A stretch of DNA of 17,439 nt. Origin: an uncultured Erysipelotrichaceae bacterium (lineage in GTDB: Bacteria; Bacillota_I; Bacilli_A; Erysipelotrichales; Erysipelotrichaceae). Positions within the stretch are counted from its first letter, which is position 1. Every line of letters starts with the position of its first letter. The notes under the pieces were generated by a model. That model saw only the letters and a list, made by a program, of their open reading frames with translations, did no database searches and was not told the origin of the DNA. The DNA is taken from the NCBI GenBank assembly GCA_902803275.1, contig CADCPE010000207.1, positions 1 to 17,439 on the forward strand, in the 5' to 3' direction. Of the stretch, positions 7,327 to 14,155 are shown piece by piece. A program made the translations under genes and the position numbers.

Positions 7327-9171
7327 ATGAAAAAAATCCTGATTATACTGCTGGTGCTGTTTATGCTGGGAGGCTGTAAAGTCAAACCCGTAAACAATGA
7401 TCCGAAACAGACTGAAAGTGGTGTGAGCTGTGAGGGCAGGCACTATGTAGAACTGATGAGAAACTATGTTCCTGGAGACAAGAGTGTTTCGGCAGAGACG
7501 GATAATGAAGATTTTGAACAGTTTTTGAATGATATTTTTGCGGAGATGATCACTTCATCATTTCTGGATATGCATTTTCTGGTAACCGACTACAAGGCTC
7601 TGAATCTGGAAAAACCGGAAGCAAAGCTGGGCAGTTTTTCATACTCGCTTAATACTGAAATGCTTGATTACTATAACGGCATTCTTGAAGATCTTCATAC
7701 TTTTGACTATGACAAACTTTCCAAGAAGGAACAGTACGACTACGATACCCTGGAATACTACTGCTATGTATCGATGGGTTCGAAATGCTTCTACCGTTAC
7801 GATTTCATCCTCAACGAAAGACACAATGAGATCGATGACATGATGAGCTATTTTACCGATTACACTTTCTATGATGAAGAATCGGTAGATGATTATCTCC
7901 TGCTGGAGAAGGATATCCCGAGATTCTTTGATGAAATACTCAAATATACCGATGATATGGCTAAAGCCGGCTATCCTCTGGTTGATGAATGGATCGATTT
8001 CACGCAGGATATCTGCAATGATTTCAGAAGAAAAACTGAAGACAATGTACTGATCGTTTCCTTTGACAGCAGAATTGATGAACTTGATTTTCTTAGTGAT
8101 GAGAAGAAAGCGGAAGCTAAGAAACAAAACAGGGAAACCATAATAAACGATGTGATCCCGGCATACAAGAAAGTCGGAGAAGCTCTGGAAAAATACCGCG
8201 GAAAAGCCAAAAAGGAAGATTATGCCTTGTACAAGATGGATAAGGATTATGCGGATTTCCTTTTCATGAAGACTTCTTCCAGCAACAAGACTATCGATGA
8301 TATGTTCCAGATCCTTGAGGATACCTATTCTTTGATGCAGGCTGAATTCCTTTCCTGCTACTATGATAAAGAATCATGGCAGGAAGCTGTTGATGCGGCG
8401 GATGGCAAGTATCAGGTTTTCAACCTTGTAGGCAGAGATGCCCTGGAATACTTCAGAGAACATGCTTCCGGATATCTTCCTGAAATAGGCGATGTGGAGT
8501 ATACGGTCGATGAACTTGACCCGGATGTTGCACCGGATACTGTTCTGGCATACTACTGGCCAAATCCGATCGACAACTATAATCTGAATATCATTCGCAC
8601 CAATCCGGTAAATATGCGCAGCGGTATCAACAGCTACAGTACGCTGGCTCATGAAGGAATCCCTGGCCATATGTTCCAGTGTGTCTACTACTCAAAGACA
8701 AATCCGAACAACGTCAGAAGATACACGGATTTCATCGGATACATGGAAGGCTGGGCCGTCAATGCCTCATATCTGGCGTTCCAGATGGCTGAACTTAAAA
8801 GCGACTATGCTGCATCTGTACTTTTCTATGAAACAAATAGTTATTTCGTCGAGTATTCTTTGATCGATATCATGACCAATTATTACGGATACAGCGTGGA
8901 TGATATGTACAAATATTTTGATGAGAATTCGATCTTTATCAAGGAACGCGAAGAAGTCGAGATACTCAAGGACTATATGCTGGAAATGTCGTGTTCCTAC
9001 ACTCCTTACGGGATCGGCTATTCAGAGATCGTCAATATGCGTGAAAATATCATCAGTAAACTGAAAAACGATTTCAGCCTCGTTGATTTCAATGAGGCGC
9101 TGCTGATAAACGGTCCAATGCCTTATGGCATTCTTGAGACCTATGTATATGATAGATTCGGAATTAATTGA
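7327..9171 (+). CDS. DUF885 family lipoprotein, probable zinc metallopeptidase
   Basis: The 614-residue product begins with a lipoprotein signal, KK followed by a hydrophobic run and lipobox L14-G-G-C17, so it should be anchored outside the membrane. The hallmark of DUF885 is the zinc-binding-like motif, here H442-EGIPG-H448 followed by MFQ, with the second family motif Y-M-E474-G-W-A shortly after; the region before it (INSYSTLAHEG) is also typical. The N-terminal half is acidic and mostly helical. Family members are predicted metal-dependent peptidases or carboxypeptidases, and the substrate is unknown. GAGG lies 8 nt before the ATG. The gene ends with an 8-nt overlap into the convergent BspA-like gene. 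Probable roles are peptide scavenging or turnover of surface proteins; this is inference. Confidence 0.88.
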   Translation: MKKILIILLVLFMLGGCKVKPVNNDPKQTESGVSCEGRHYVELMRNYVPGDKSVSAETDNEDFEQFLNDIFAEMITSSFLDMHFLVTDYKALNLEKPEAKLGSFSYSLNTEMLDYYNGILEDLHTFDYDKLSKKEQYDYDTLEYYCYVSMGSKCFYRYDFILNERHNEIDDMMSYFTDYTFYDEESVDDYLLLEKDIPRFFDEILKYTDDMAKAGYPLVDEWIDFTQDICNDFRRKTEDNVLIVSFDSRIDELDFLSDEKKAEAKKQNRETIINDVIPAYKKVGEALEKYRGKAKKEDYALYKMDKDYADFLFMKTSSSNKTIDDMFQILEDTYSLMQAEFLSCYYDKESWQEAVDAADGKYQVFNLVGRDALEYFREHASGYLPEIGDVEYTVDELDPDVAPDTVLAYYWPNPIDNYNLNIIRTNPVNMRSGINSYSTLAHEGIPGHMFQCVYYSKTNPNNVRRYTDFIGYMEGWAVNASYLAFQMAELKSDYAASVLFYETNSYFVEYSLIDIMTNYYGYSVDDMYKYFDENSIFIKEREEVEILKDYMLEMSCSYTPYGIGYSEIVNMRENIISKLKNDFSLVDFNEALLINGPMPYGILETYVYDRFGIN

Positions 9172-11023
9172 TATGCCAATCAGGAACAGCTGTTCCGCTG
9201 ATTGATCCGGAGCCGTCAGAAAAGCAATCGCTCATATCTAAGACACTGGAGACATCCCAGTGTTTTAATTTGTCAAGATCCTGTCTGTAGCATCCCGCAA
9301 ATGCATAGGAGATATCCTGAAGGTGCTGTGTGTTCCAGGAAGAAAGATCCACGTTGACGAATCTGTTCAGCATGAACATGCGGCTCATATTTCTGAGATT
9401 GCCTGTTTCAAGCAGATCTATGCCGATAATGTTTCTTAATGAACTTAAGTCTGAAAGAGAATTGTATTCAAACATTCCTGAGGTGTCGACAAGATTTGAT
9501 GTGTCCCAGCCTGTGATATCAAGATACTCAAGACTCTTGCAGCCATAGAACATGTTTGACATCGTAGTGACATTGCTTACATCCCAATTGGAAAGTATAA
9601 GAGTAGCCGGAAGAGAAGAACCGGTCTGTTTGAACATCTTAGACAGATCCGTGCAGTCTTCACTTACTTCCCATGAAGAAACATCACCAAGGCTGATCAG
9701 CTGTGCGCAGTTTTCAAACATGCCTGAGAATGTCATGACTTTGCCGACATCCCAGCCCGATATGTCTCCCAGATCGCTCAGATTTGTCGTATTGAACATG
9801 TTGGACATATTCAGGACATTTGAAACTTCCCAGTCTTCAAGATCAAGACTGCCTAATCCGATACATGAAGAAAACAGTGATGACATATCTTCAGTGTTGT
9901 GAGTATCGAATGAGGAAATGCCCTGGATGCTGCTAAGGGATTGTGATGATTCAAACATGGATGACATGTTTCTGCATGAACAGGTGTTCCAGGAAGACAG
10001 ATCAAGTGACGTCAGTCTTCTTGATGATGAAAACATATTTGACATATCCTGAACAGAAAGGACATCCCAGCCGCTCAGATCAAGGTTCGTAACCTGTCTG
10101 GTCAGTGAGAACATGCCGCTCATGTTTATGACATTTCCTGTATCCCATTCTTCGATACTGCTGAAATCGCTTATATATGAGCCGGCAAACATAAAAGACA
10201 TGTCTTTGACGTTTGCGACATCCCAGCTGCTTAGGTCTATATTTCTGAAACGGGTGGTTCCTTCAAAAAGATGGGACATATCTATGATGTTCTTGGTGTC
10301 CAGACTTGAAAGGCCGCTAATGCTGCTGATGCGGTTTGCACCCCAAAACATTCCTGACATGCTTAAGCATTCTGAAAGATCGAGCATGTCAATATTCCTT
10401 ATTTCGCTCAAGGAGGTAACATCCTTAAAAAGATGAGACATATCTTCATTGGCTTTCATGTCAGCATCAGAGCCGTTTGAAATGATTATTCTGTCTTCTG
10501 AATCGATCACATAGAGCATTATCGATCCGTCCTGAGCCATTGATACATCATGTACATTGTCATATGCAGTGATCACATCATGAGAAAACTCGACATAGGC
10601 AGGAGCATATGATGCGATTATCTGATTCAGCTGGCTTCCGCTTATCAGCAGATTTGACGGATAGTGCGTATCAAGTCTGATAGAAAGTCCCAGTGAGCCG
10701 CTCCAGGAACCTGAGGGAATATGAGGCAAATGATACGTAATTGATCTGGTTTCCATATCATTTGGCAGGATGACAATAGATGAATCGACAGTATATCCGC
10801 TGATATCATCTTTTCCATGACTGTCACTTATCGTAAACTCGTCATCAAAATCGATATAAAGCGTCTGATACTGATTAAGATCGTTTTCAACGATGACAAC
10901 ATCGATGGATCCGTCTTCGGCAATACTGATATTATTGGGGATCTGTATGATGTAGGCATCTTTGCAGGGAGATGAAAGCATCAGTGAAATAATCAATGAA
11001 ATCCTTATTGGGGAAATGACCAT
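9164..11023 (-). CDS. BspA-like DUF285 repeat surface protein
   Basis: The 619-residue protein has an N-terminal signal-like segment (residues 1 to about 23). A beta-rich module follows (about 24-117), ending IPSGSWSGSLGLSIRL, related to the two proteins encoded upstream. After a linker, roughly 16 copies of the DUF285 leucine-rich-type repeat run from about 193 to 610. Each is about 23-26 residues with the core pattern NV.DMS.MF......L.LS.WD. Repeats of this type form solenoids in surface adhesins of firmicutes, mollicutes and oral bacteria. No LPxTG, lipobox, choline-binding or S-layer anchor is visible at the C-terminus, which ends shortly after the last repeat (VPDWHIN). GGAGG lies 8 nt before the ATG, overlapping the end of the upstream gene, so it is the last gene of the surface operon. 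It probably binds a partner on or outside the cell. Confidence 0.88.
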   Translation of the reverse strand: MVISPIRISLIISLMLSSPCKDAYIIQIPNNISIAEDGSIDVVIVENDLNQYQTLYIDFDDEFTISDSHGKDDISGYTVDSSIVILPNDMETRSITYHLPHIPSGSWSGSLGLSIRLDTHYPSNLLISGSQLNQIIASYAPAYVEFSHDVITAYDNVHDVSMAQDGSIMLYVIDSEDRIIISNGSDADMKANEDMSHLFKDVTSLSEIRNIDMLDLSECLSMSGMFWGANRISSISGLSSLDTKNIIDMSHLFEGTTRFRNIDLSSWDVANVKDMSFMFAGSYISDFSSIEEWDTGNVINMSGMFSLTRQVTNLDLSGWDVLSVQDMSNMFSSSRRLTSLDLSSWNTCSCRNMSSMFESSQSLSSIQGISSFDTHNTEDMSSLFSSCIGLGSLDLEDWEVSNVLNMSNMFNTTNLSDLGDISGWDVGKVMTFSGMFENCAQLISLGDVSSWEVSEDCTDLSKMFKQTGSSLPATLILSNWDVSNVTTMSNMFYGCKSLEYLDITGWDTSNLVDTSGMFEYNSLSDLSSLRNIIGIDLLETGNLRNMSRMFMLNRFVNVDLSSWNTQHLQDISYAFAGCYRQDLDKLKHWDVSSVLDMSDCFSDGSGSISGTAVPDWHIN

Positions 11024-11024
11024 T

Positions 11025-11447
11025 TTAATTTCCTCCCTGCAAAGATATCGCTACATTCATATATCCAAACCAGGTTCCAGCATTAAGTTGCTGATGGGAA
11101 ATAGACACGCTGGAACTTACGTAAGAATCACTGAGTTCACTGCAAGTCCAGGAACTTTTCATCTGACTTACAGTTACAGGAATGCTCCTGCTGTTATATG
11201 TAATGACAGTCGAAGCATCAAACACTACTTCAAGAATCTGATCAGCATAGATATCTCCTTTAACATAGAATTGCATTGTCGTGTTCTGCTCTGTCACATC
11301 TACTGTTGAAGGGATCCTGATCGTATAGTACGGTTCATTTAAACATGTCAGGGCAATGCTGTATTCTCCGTTATCAGAAAAATCCTGGGCATAACAGGTT
11401 ACAGAGAACAGGTTGATAAACAGTAAGGAAAACAGTATTTTTTTCAT
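11025..11447 (-). CDS. Small secreted beta-rich protein (surface operon gene 3)
   Basis: The 140-residue product has a Sec signal peptide (MKKILFSLL..., probable cleavage after the CYA ending at residue 20) and one extracellular module. Its marks are IPSTVDV, YVKGDIYAD (61-69), a TVSQ...SSWTCSEL segment, and the closing strand LNAGTWFGYMNVAISL (121-136). The same pattern occurs in the next upstream gene product and in the N-terminus of the BspA-like protein, so these are probably paralogous folds of the Ig-like beta-sandwich kind. I know no named family for it. The ATG at 11447 is preferred over the TTG at 11450 because AGGAG lies 5 nt before it. Only one base separates its stop from the BspA-like start. 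The two or three cysteines of the mature part (C35, C102) could form a disulfide. Confidence 0.75.
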   Translation of the reverse strand: MKKILFSLLFINLFSVTCYAQDFSDNGEYSIALTCLNEPYYTIRIPSTVDVTEQNTTMQFYVKGDIYADQILEVVFDASTVITYNSRSIPVTVSQMKSSWTCSELSDSYVSSSVSISHQQLNAGTWFGYMNVAISLQGGN

Positions 11448-11459
11448 CAAAACTCCTAA

Positions 11460-11480
11460 ATCAGGGATGCAGGCCCTGAT
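11460..11480 (-). promoter_or_regulatory. Intra-operon hairpin between the two small secreted genes
   Basis: A 7-bp perfect inverted repeat, ATCAGGG and CCCTGAT with a 7-nt loop, sits in the 40-bp gap, just before the Shine-Dalgarno sequence of the downstream gene. No U-run follows on the - strand, so it is not a classic terminator. It could act as an mRNA processing or stability element that sets different levels of the two proteins. Confidence 0.45.
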
Positions 11481-11487
11481 ACAGATC

Positions 11488-11940
11488 CTATGAGCCGGAG
11501 GATACGTTATCGAGACTTATTGTGATCGGAAGTGTTCCGCTGTAAGTTCCGGCTCCTAGAGTTGAATGGGTGAGAGTGAAGGTCACGATATCACTCTCGT
11601 TGTAGTCGGCAGGAAGCTGATCATAAGTGAACGGTCCTCCACTGTGAGAGACGTTTACCGTGACATTGTTCCTTCCAAGGGCGTCCGCAAGTGTAGCGGT
11701 TGATCCGGAAGTGATATTCAGCTGCTTGTCAGCAGTAATATCTCCTTTGACTTTGACGACAAAATCAACCGAATTGTTCAATACATCAACACTGATCGGA
11801 AGTGATGCGAAATACGTTGAAGTTCTTTGAGCTATCAGTGCAACAGTCGTGTCGGCACTTACTTCCTGATCTTCTGCAGCAACACTTGCAGGCATGACCA
11901 TCGCCATAAGCATCAGCACCAAGATTACTAATTTTTTCAT
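11488..11940 (-). CDS. Small secreted beta-rich protein (surface operon gene 2)
   Basis: The 150-residue product carries a clear Sec signal peptide (MKKLVILVLMLMAMVMPASVAA, cleavage probably after residue 22). The mature part is one module with LPISVDV, VKVKGDITAD (62-71), NVTVNVSHSGGPFTYDQL and the terminal strand LGAGTYSGTLPITISL (128-143), matching gene 3 along its length. It has no cysteine, no wall-sorting signal and no membrane segment after the signal, so it is secreted or held by protein contacts. Its start has AAGGAG 5 nt upstream, and that element overlaps the TAA of the preceding gene, showing tight coupling. It might be a structural subunit or a partner of the BspA-like protein; no function is known to me. 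Confidence 0.75.
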   Translation of the reverse strand: MKKLVILVLMLMAMVMPASVAAEDQEVSADTTVALIAQRTSTYFASLPISVDVLNNSVDFVVKVKGDITADKQLNITSGSTATLADALGRNNVTVNVSHSGGPFTYDQLPADYNESDIVTFTLTHSTLGAGTYSGTLPITISLDNVSSGS

Positions 11941-11949
11941 GAATTCTCC

Positions 11950-12438
11950 TTACTTTGTGATTGAAATCTCCTGTTTCTGTTTAATTCCGGACCACAGCAG
12001 AGCTTTGTTTTTCATGTCATAGGAAGCTATCAAATAAGTCAAAGTGTGTTTACCTGCATTTAAACATTCATAAATATTGAATTCTTCCATCATTCCCGGT
12101 TCTATCAGGTCTGAACTGTAGAGCATATCTTCATCCTTATAGACATCAAAACTCAGATATACTTCATTGTCTTCCGGATTAATCAGATAGATGAAGGGGT
12201 AATCCTTATCGATATCCAGACAGCCAAAACCCATAACCTCTGTGTATCCTTCTTCTTTATGGTGATCAATGTCGAGATTTATCTCACTCTGATTTTCTGA
12301 TACTTCCTTATCAGAGATGAAGATATTGCTTCCATCTCCTCTGATCAGAAGATAAGAGATAAACATGATCATTATCAGGATGATAATAAACATCAGGATG
12401 ATGATCGTTTTTCTTTTTGACTGTTTTCGTTTATCCAT
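11950..12438 (-). CDS. Membrane-anchored surface protein (surface operon gene 1)
   Basis: The 162-residue product has a short basic N-terminus (DKRKQSKRK), one transmembrane helix at about 11-32 and an extracellular domain. That domain contains FIYLINPEDNEVYLSFDV, YSSDLIEPGMMEEFNIYECL and LNAGKHTLTYLIASYD. From memory, similar domains (N-P-E-N strand, LIEPG turn, L..G.Y strand) occur in firmicute surface loci next to proteins with the AG-W-SG strand seen in the neighbouring genes, though I cannot name a family. It leads the operon: a terminator for alr and a promoter-like element lie just upstream, and AGAGGTG is 9 nt before the ATG. It could anchor the secreted proteins to the membrane; this is inference. 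Confidence 0.72.
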   Translation of the reverse strand: MDKRKQSKRKTIIILMFIIILIMIMFISYLLIRGDGSNIFISDKEVSENQSEINLDIDHHKEEGYTEVMGFGCLDIDKDYPFIYLINPEDNEVYLSFDVYKDEDMLYSSDLIEPGMMEEFNIYECLNAGKHTLTYLIASYDMKNKALLWSGIKQKQEISITK

Positions 12439-12451
12439 AAGAATTTACACC

Positions 12452-12481
12452 TCTATACTTTATGAGCCGAAAAAGTGTAAA
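12452..12481 (-). promoter_or_regulatory. Putative promoter of the surface operon
   Basis: On the - strand TTTACA (12481-12476) is followed after 18 nt by TATAGA (12457-12452), and the first gene starts at 12438. The -35 matches the consensus at 5 of 6 positions and the -10 at 4 of 6. It sits just after the alr terminator. The Shine-Dalgarno sequence lies very close to the -10, so the true -10 may instead be the overlapping CATAAA a few bases upstream. Confidence 0.4.
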
Positions 12482-12508
12482 ATTCCTACTTGAAATTTGA
12501 AAAACAAC

Positions 12509-12533
12509 AAAAAAAAGTCATTTTTCATGACCA
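12509..12533 (-). terminator. Rho-independent terminator of alr
   Basis: On the - strand GTCAT, a GAAAA loop and ATGAC are followed by a run of eight T. The stem is only 5 bp but the U-tract is strong. It lies about 30 nt after the alr stop and before the surface-operon promoter. Confidence 0.65.
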
Positions 12534-12559
12534 TTTCTTGCGTATATTTTCCGTTTTTT

Positions 12560-13636
12560 TTATATTCTTTGATCTATTACCTTGAAGGTTTGTCCATCCT
12601 TGATAAATACTCTGCTGACTCTGTCGCTGATGCCGGTAAGAAGTTCGTAGGTAATTGTTCCCAGCTGTTCAGCACGTTTTTCAATATTTATATGATCACC
12701 GTATATCTCGACCGGTGTACCTGTTTCATAGTACTTATCGGTCCGTATCATCATCTGATCCATGCATATGCTTCCGACTATCGGCGCATATTCACCTTCG
12801 ATATAGACATTCTTACCGGTATTGGTTCTATAGAAACCGTCTGCATATCCGATCGGAAGGGTAAGGATATATCCGCTTCCGTCACTCGTGAAATGTCTGC
12901 CGTAGGAGACAGTTTCTCCTTTATCCAGCTTTTTTGCCATGGTGACCTCACTGAAAAGTCTGATCGAAGGTTTTAAAGGCGCGTTGTATGTGCTGTAGCC
13001 AAGAAGCCCTAAACCTATCCTCTGATAATTGCAGATATCGTCCTTGATCATGATCGCTGAATCCGTTGCGTGCATATGGATATATGGGAAATCATATTGA
13101 AGAGAATTGACGCAGTTTTTGAAGATCTGATACTGTCTTTCAGAAAAAGCGAGATCGGAATCGGCACTTGAGAAATGAGAAGTAATACCTTCGATATTAG
13201 CTCCTTTTTCTTTCAGGATCGTCAGTACTTCCTTTGCCTCTTCAGGCCTTATTCCGATCCGGTTCATGCCGGTATTGAGTTTTATATGGATATTTACATC
13301 CTTCAGGTCCGCTTTCTCAACATATTCTCTGCTTATGGTCACGATGCTGATGTTGTTTTCTCTGAAGAGATCCATGTGATCCATAGGAGCATAACCCAGG
13401 ATCAGGATCTTTCCTTTGATATCGTGATTCCTTAAACGCATCGCTTCATCCAGGCTTGATACTGCAAAAAAATCAACGCCTGTTTTCTGCAAAGTCTTAG
13501 CCTCCATATAGTCAATAGAACCATATCCGTTGGCTTTAACTACTCCGATGATCTTCTTTTTGGAGTTTTTCATAAAGAATTCGGCGTTGTTTTTTATTGC
13601 GTCTAAATCGACCTCGGCAAATGTTTTTCTAAACAT
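12560..13636 (-). CDS. alr: Alanine racemase
   Basis: A PLP enzyme that makes D-alanine from L-alanine for peptidoglycan. The 358-residue length is usual. The PLP lysine is K34 in GVVKANGYGS (most homologues have KANAYG). The catalytic tyrosine is Y264 in LPIGYADG. Other hallmarks are LNTGMNRIGI, LGLLGYSTY, VSYGRHF and GSICMDQMMI. The start MFRKTFAEVDLDAI matches the family N-terminus, so ATG 13636 is secure. It has no Shine-Dalgarno sequence; TACAAT ends 6 nt before the ATG, suggesting a leaderless message. The gene diverges from the tRNA pair with 64 bp between them, so its promoter overlaps the tRNA promoter. A terminator follows at 12509-12533. Confidence 0.96.
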   Translation of the reverse strand: MFRKTFAEVDLDAIKNNAEFFMKNSKKKIIGVVKANGYGSIDYMEAKTLQKTGVDFFAVSSLDEAMRLRNHDIKGKILILGYAPMDHMDLFRENNISIVTISREYVEKADLKDVNIHIKLNTGMNRIGIRPEEAKEVLTILKEKGANIEGITSHFSSADSDLAFSERQYQIFKNCVNSLQYDFPYIHMHATDSAIMIKDDICNYQRIGLGLLGYSTYNAPLKPSIRLFSEVTMAKKLDKGETVSYGRHFTSDGSGYILTLPIGYADGFYRTNTGKNVYIEGEYAPIVGSICMDQMMIRTDKYYETGTPVEIYGDHINIEKRAEQLGTITYELLTGISDRVSRVFIKDGQTFKVIDQRI

Positions 13637-13642
13637 AGTTTT

Positions 13643-13648
13643 ATTGTA
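13643..13648 (-). promoter_or_regulatory. -10-like hexamer at the alr start
   Basis: TACAAT on the - strand ends 6 nt before the alr ATG at 13636. This would put the transcription start at or next to the ATG. No clear -35 is seen. Confidence 0.4.
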
Positions 13649-13655
13649 AAATTAA

Positions 13656-13685
13656 TTGACTTAAAAAGATAGTACATGATAGAAT
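13656..13685 (+). promoter_or_regulatory. Promoter of the tRNA pair
   Basis: TTGACT (13656-13661) and TAGAAT (13680-13685) each match consensus at 5 of 6 positions, with an 18-nt spacer. The -10 ends 15 bp before the 5' end of tRNA-Val. Confidence 0.75.
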
Positions 13686-13700
13686 TATTAAGCGCAATGT

Positions 13701-13776
13701 GGAGGCTTAGCTCAGTTGGGAGAGCACCTGCCTTACAAGCAGGGGGTCACAGGTTCGAGCCCTGTAGCCTCCACCA
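13701..13776 (+). tRNA. tRNA-Val (anticodon TAC)
   Basis: The 76-nt cloverleaf has the acceptor stem GGAGGCT paired with AGCCTCC, a D-arm with AGCTCAGTTGGGAGAGC, anticodon stem CCTGC/GCAGG and loop CTTACAA with TAC at 13734-13736. The T-arm contains GGTTCGAGCC, and CCA is encoded. The anticodon reads valine GTA and other GTN codons by wobble. Confidence 0.97.
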
Positions 13777-13783
13777 TTTATTT

Positions 13784-13859
13784 GCCAACTTAGCGCAATA
13801 GGTAGAGCAACTGATTTGTAATCAGTAGGTTACGGGTTCAATTCCTGTAGTTGGCACCA
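13784..13859 (+). tRNA. tRNA-Thr (anticodon TGT)
   Basis: The 76-nt cloverleaf has acceptor GCCAACT paired with AGTTGGC, anticodon stem ACTGA/TCAGT and loop TTTGTAA with TGT at 13817-13819. The T-arm contains GGTTCAATTCC, and CCA is encoded. It lies 7 nt after tRNA-Val and shares its promoter and terminator. The D-arm has GCGCAATAGG, slightly different from the common GCTCAATTGG but still able to pair. Confidence 0.97.
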
Positions 13860-13870
13860 TCTTAAAATTG

Positions 13871-13898
13871 AAGTTCTGGAAACAGAACTTTTCTTTTT
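13871..13898 (+). terminator. Rho-independent terminator of the tRNA pair
   Basis: A perfect 8-bp stem, AAGTTCTG and CAGAACTT, closed by a GAAA tetraloop, is followed by TTCTTTTT. It starts 12 nt after tRNA-Thr. Confidence 0.9.
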
Positions 13899-14097
13899 AC
13901 CTTAAAGTATCAAATATCGCTTAAAAATAAGGTTTTTGGAAGATTACAATTCATTACTAGGAAACAACTTTCAACAATTCATAAACAACTTTTATTTTAA
14001 ATTGAGAAGATTTTGAGAAGATTTTTCTAAAAAATCTGTAATCTTGTCATCATTTTTCCTCAAAAGATGCGTATGAGTATTCAAAGTCATGTCAGTG
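13899..14097 (+). promoter_or_regulatory. AT-rich upstream region of the S41-like gene with direct repeats
   Basis: No gene is visible in this stretch. It holds two copies of AAACAACTTT (13962-13971 and 13983-13992) spaced 21 bp apart, two tandem copies of TTGAGAAGATT (14002-14012 and 14013-14023) with an 11-bp period, and an AT-rich inverted repeat AGATTTTT/AAAAATCT (14019-14037). Spacings of one and two helical turns resemble response-regulator sites of the OmpR type, but no such regulator is encoded in the window. Confidence 0.35.
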
Positions 14098-14129
14098 TAT
14101 AATAAAAAAGAAAACATGGAAGGCATGTT
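14098..14129 (+). promoter_or_regulatory. Putative -10 and operator-like inverted repeat of the S41-like gene
   Basis: A perfect TATAAT stands at 14098-14103 with no strong -35. Nine bases after it comes a perfect inverted repeat AACATG-N5-CATGTT (14113-14129), which would cover the start of the transcript. It could be a repressor operator or a small leader hairpin. Confidence 0.45.
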
Positions 14130-14155
14130 GCAGTATAAAACGGAGGAAAACAATA

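Noticed and set aside
7293..7397. N-terminal extension of the small unknown protein with a hydrophobic stretch
   Set aside because: It runs antisense through the DUF885 signal-peptide codons; the hydrophobic look is the mirror of that region.
9330..10436. Plus-strand frames across the BspA-like gene
   Set aside because: They are shadows of the repeat codons on the - strand, with no ribosome sites and low-quality translations.
9200..10450. Possible DNA-level tandem repeat or CRISPR-like array
   Set aside because: The repetition is at protein level (DUF285). The DNA copies are diverged and have no constant repeat with unique spacers.
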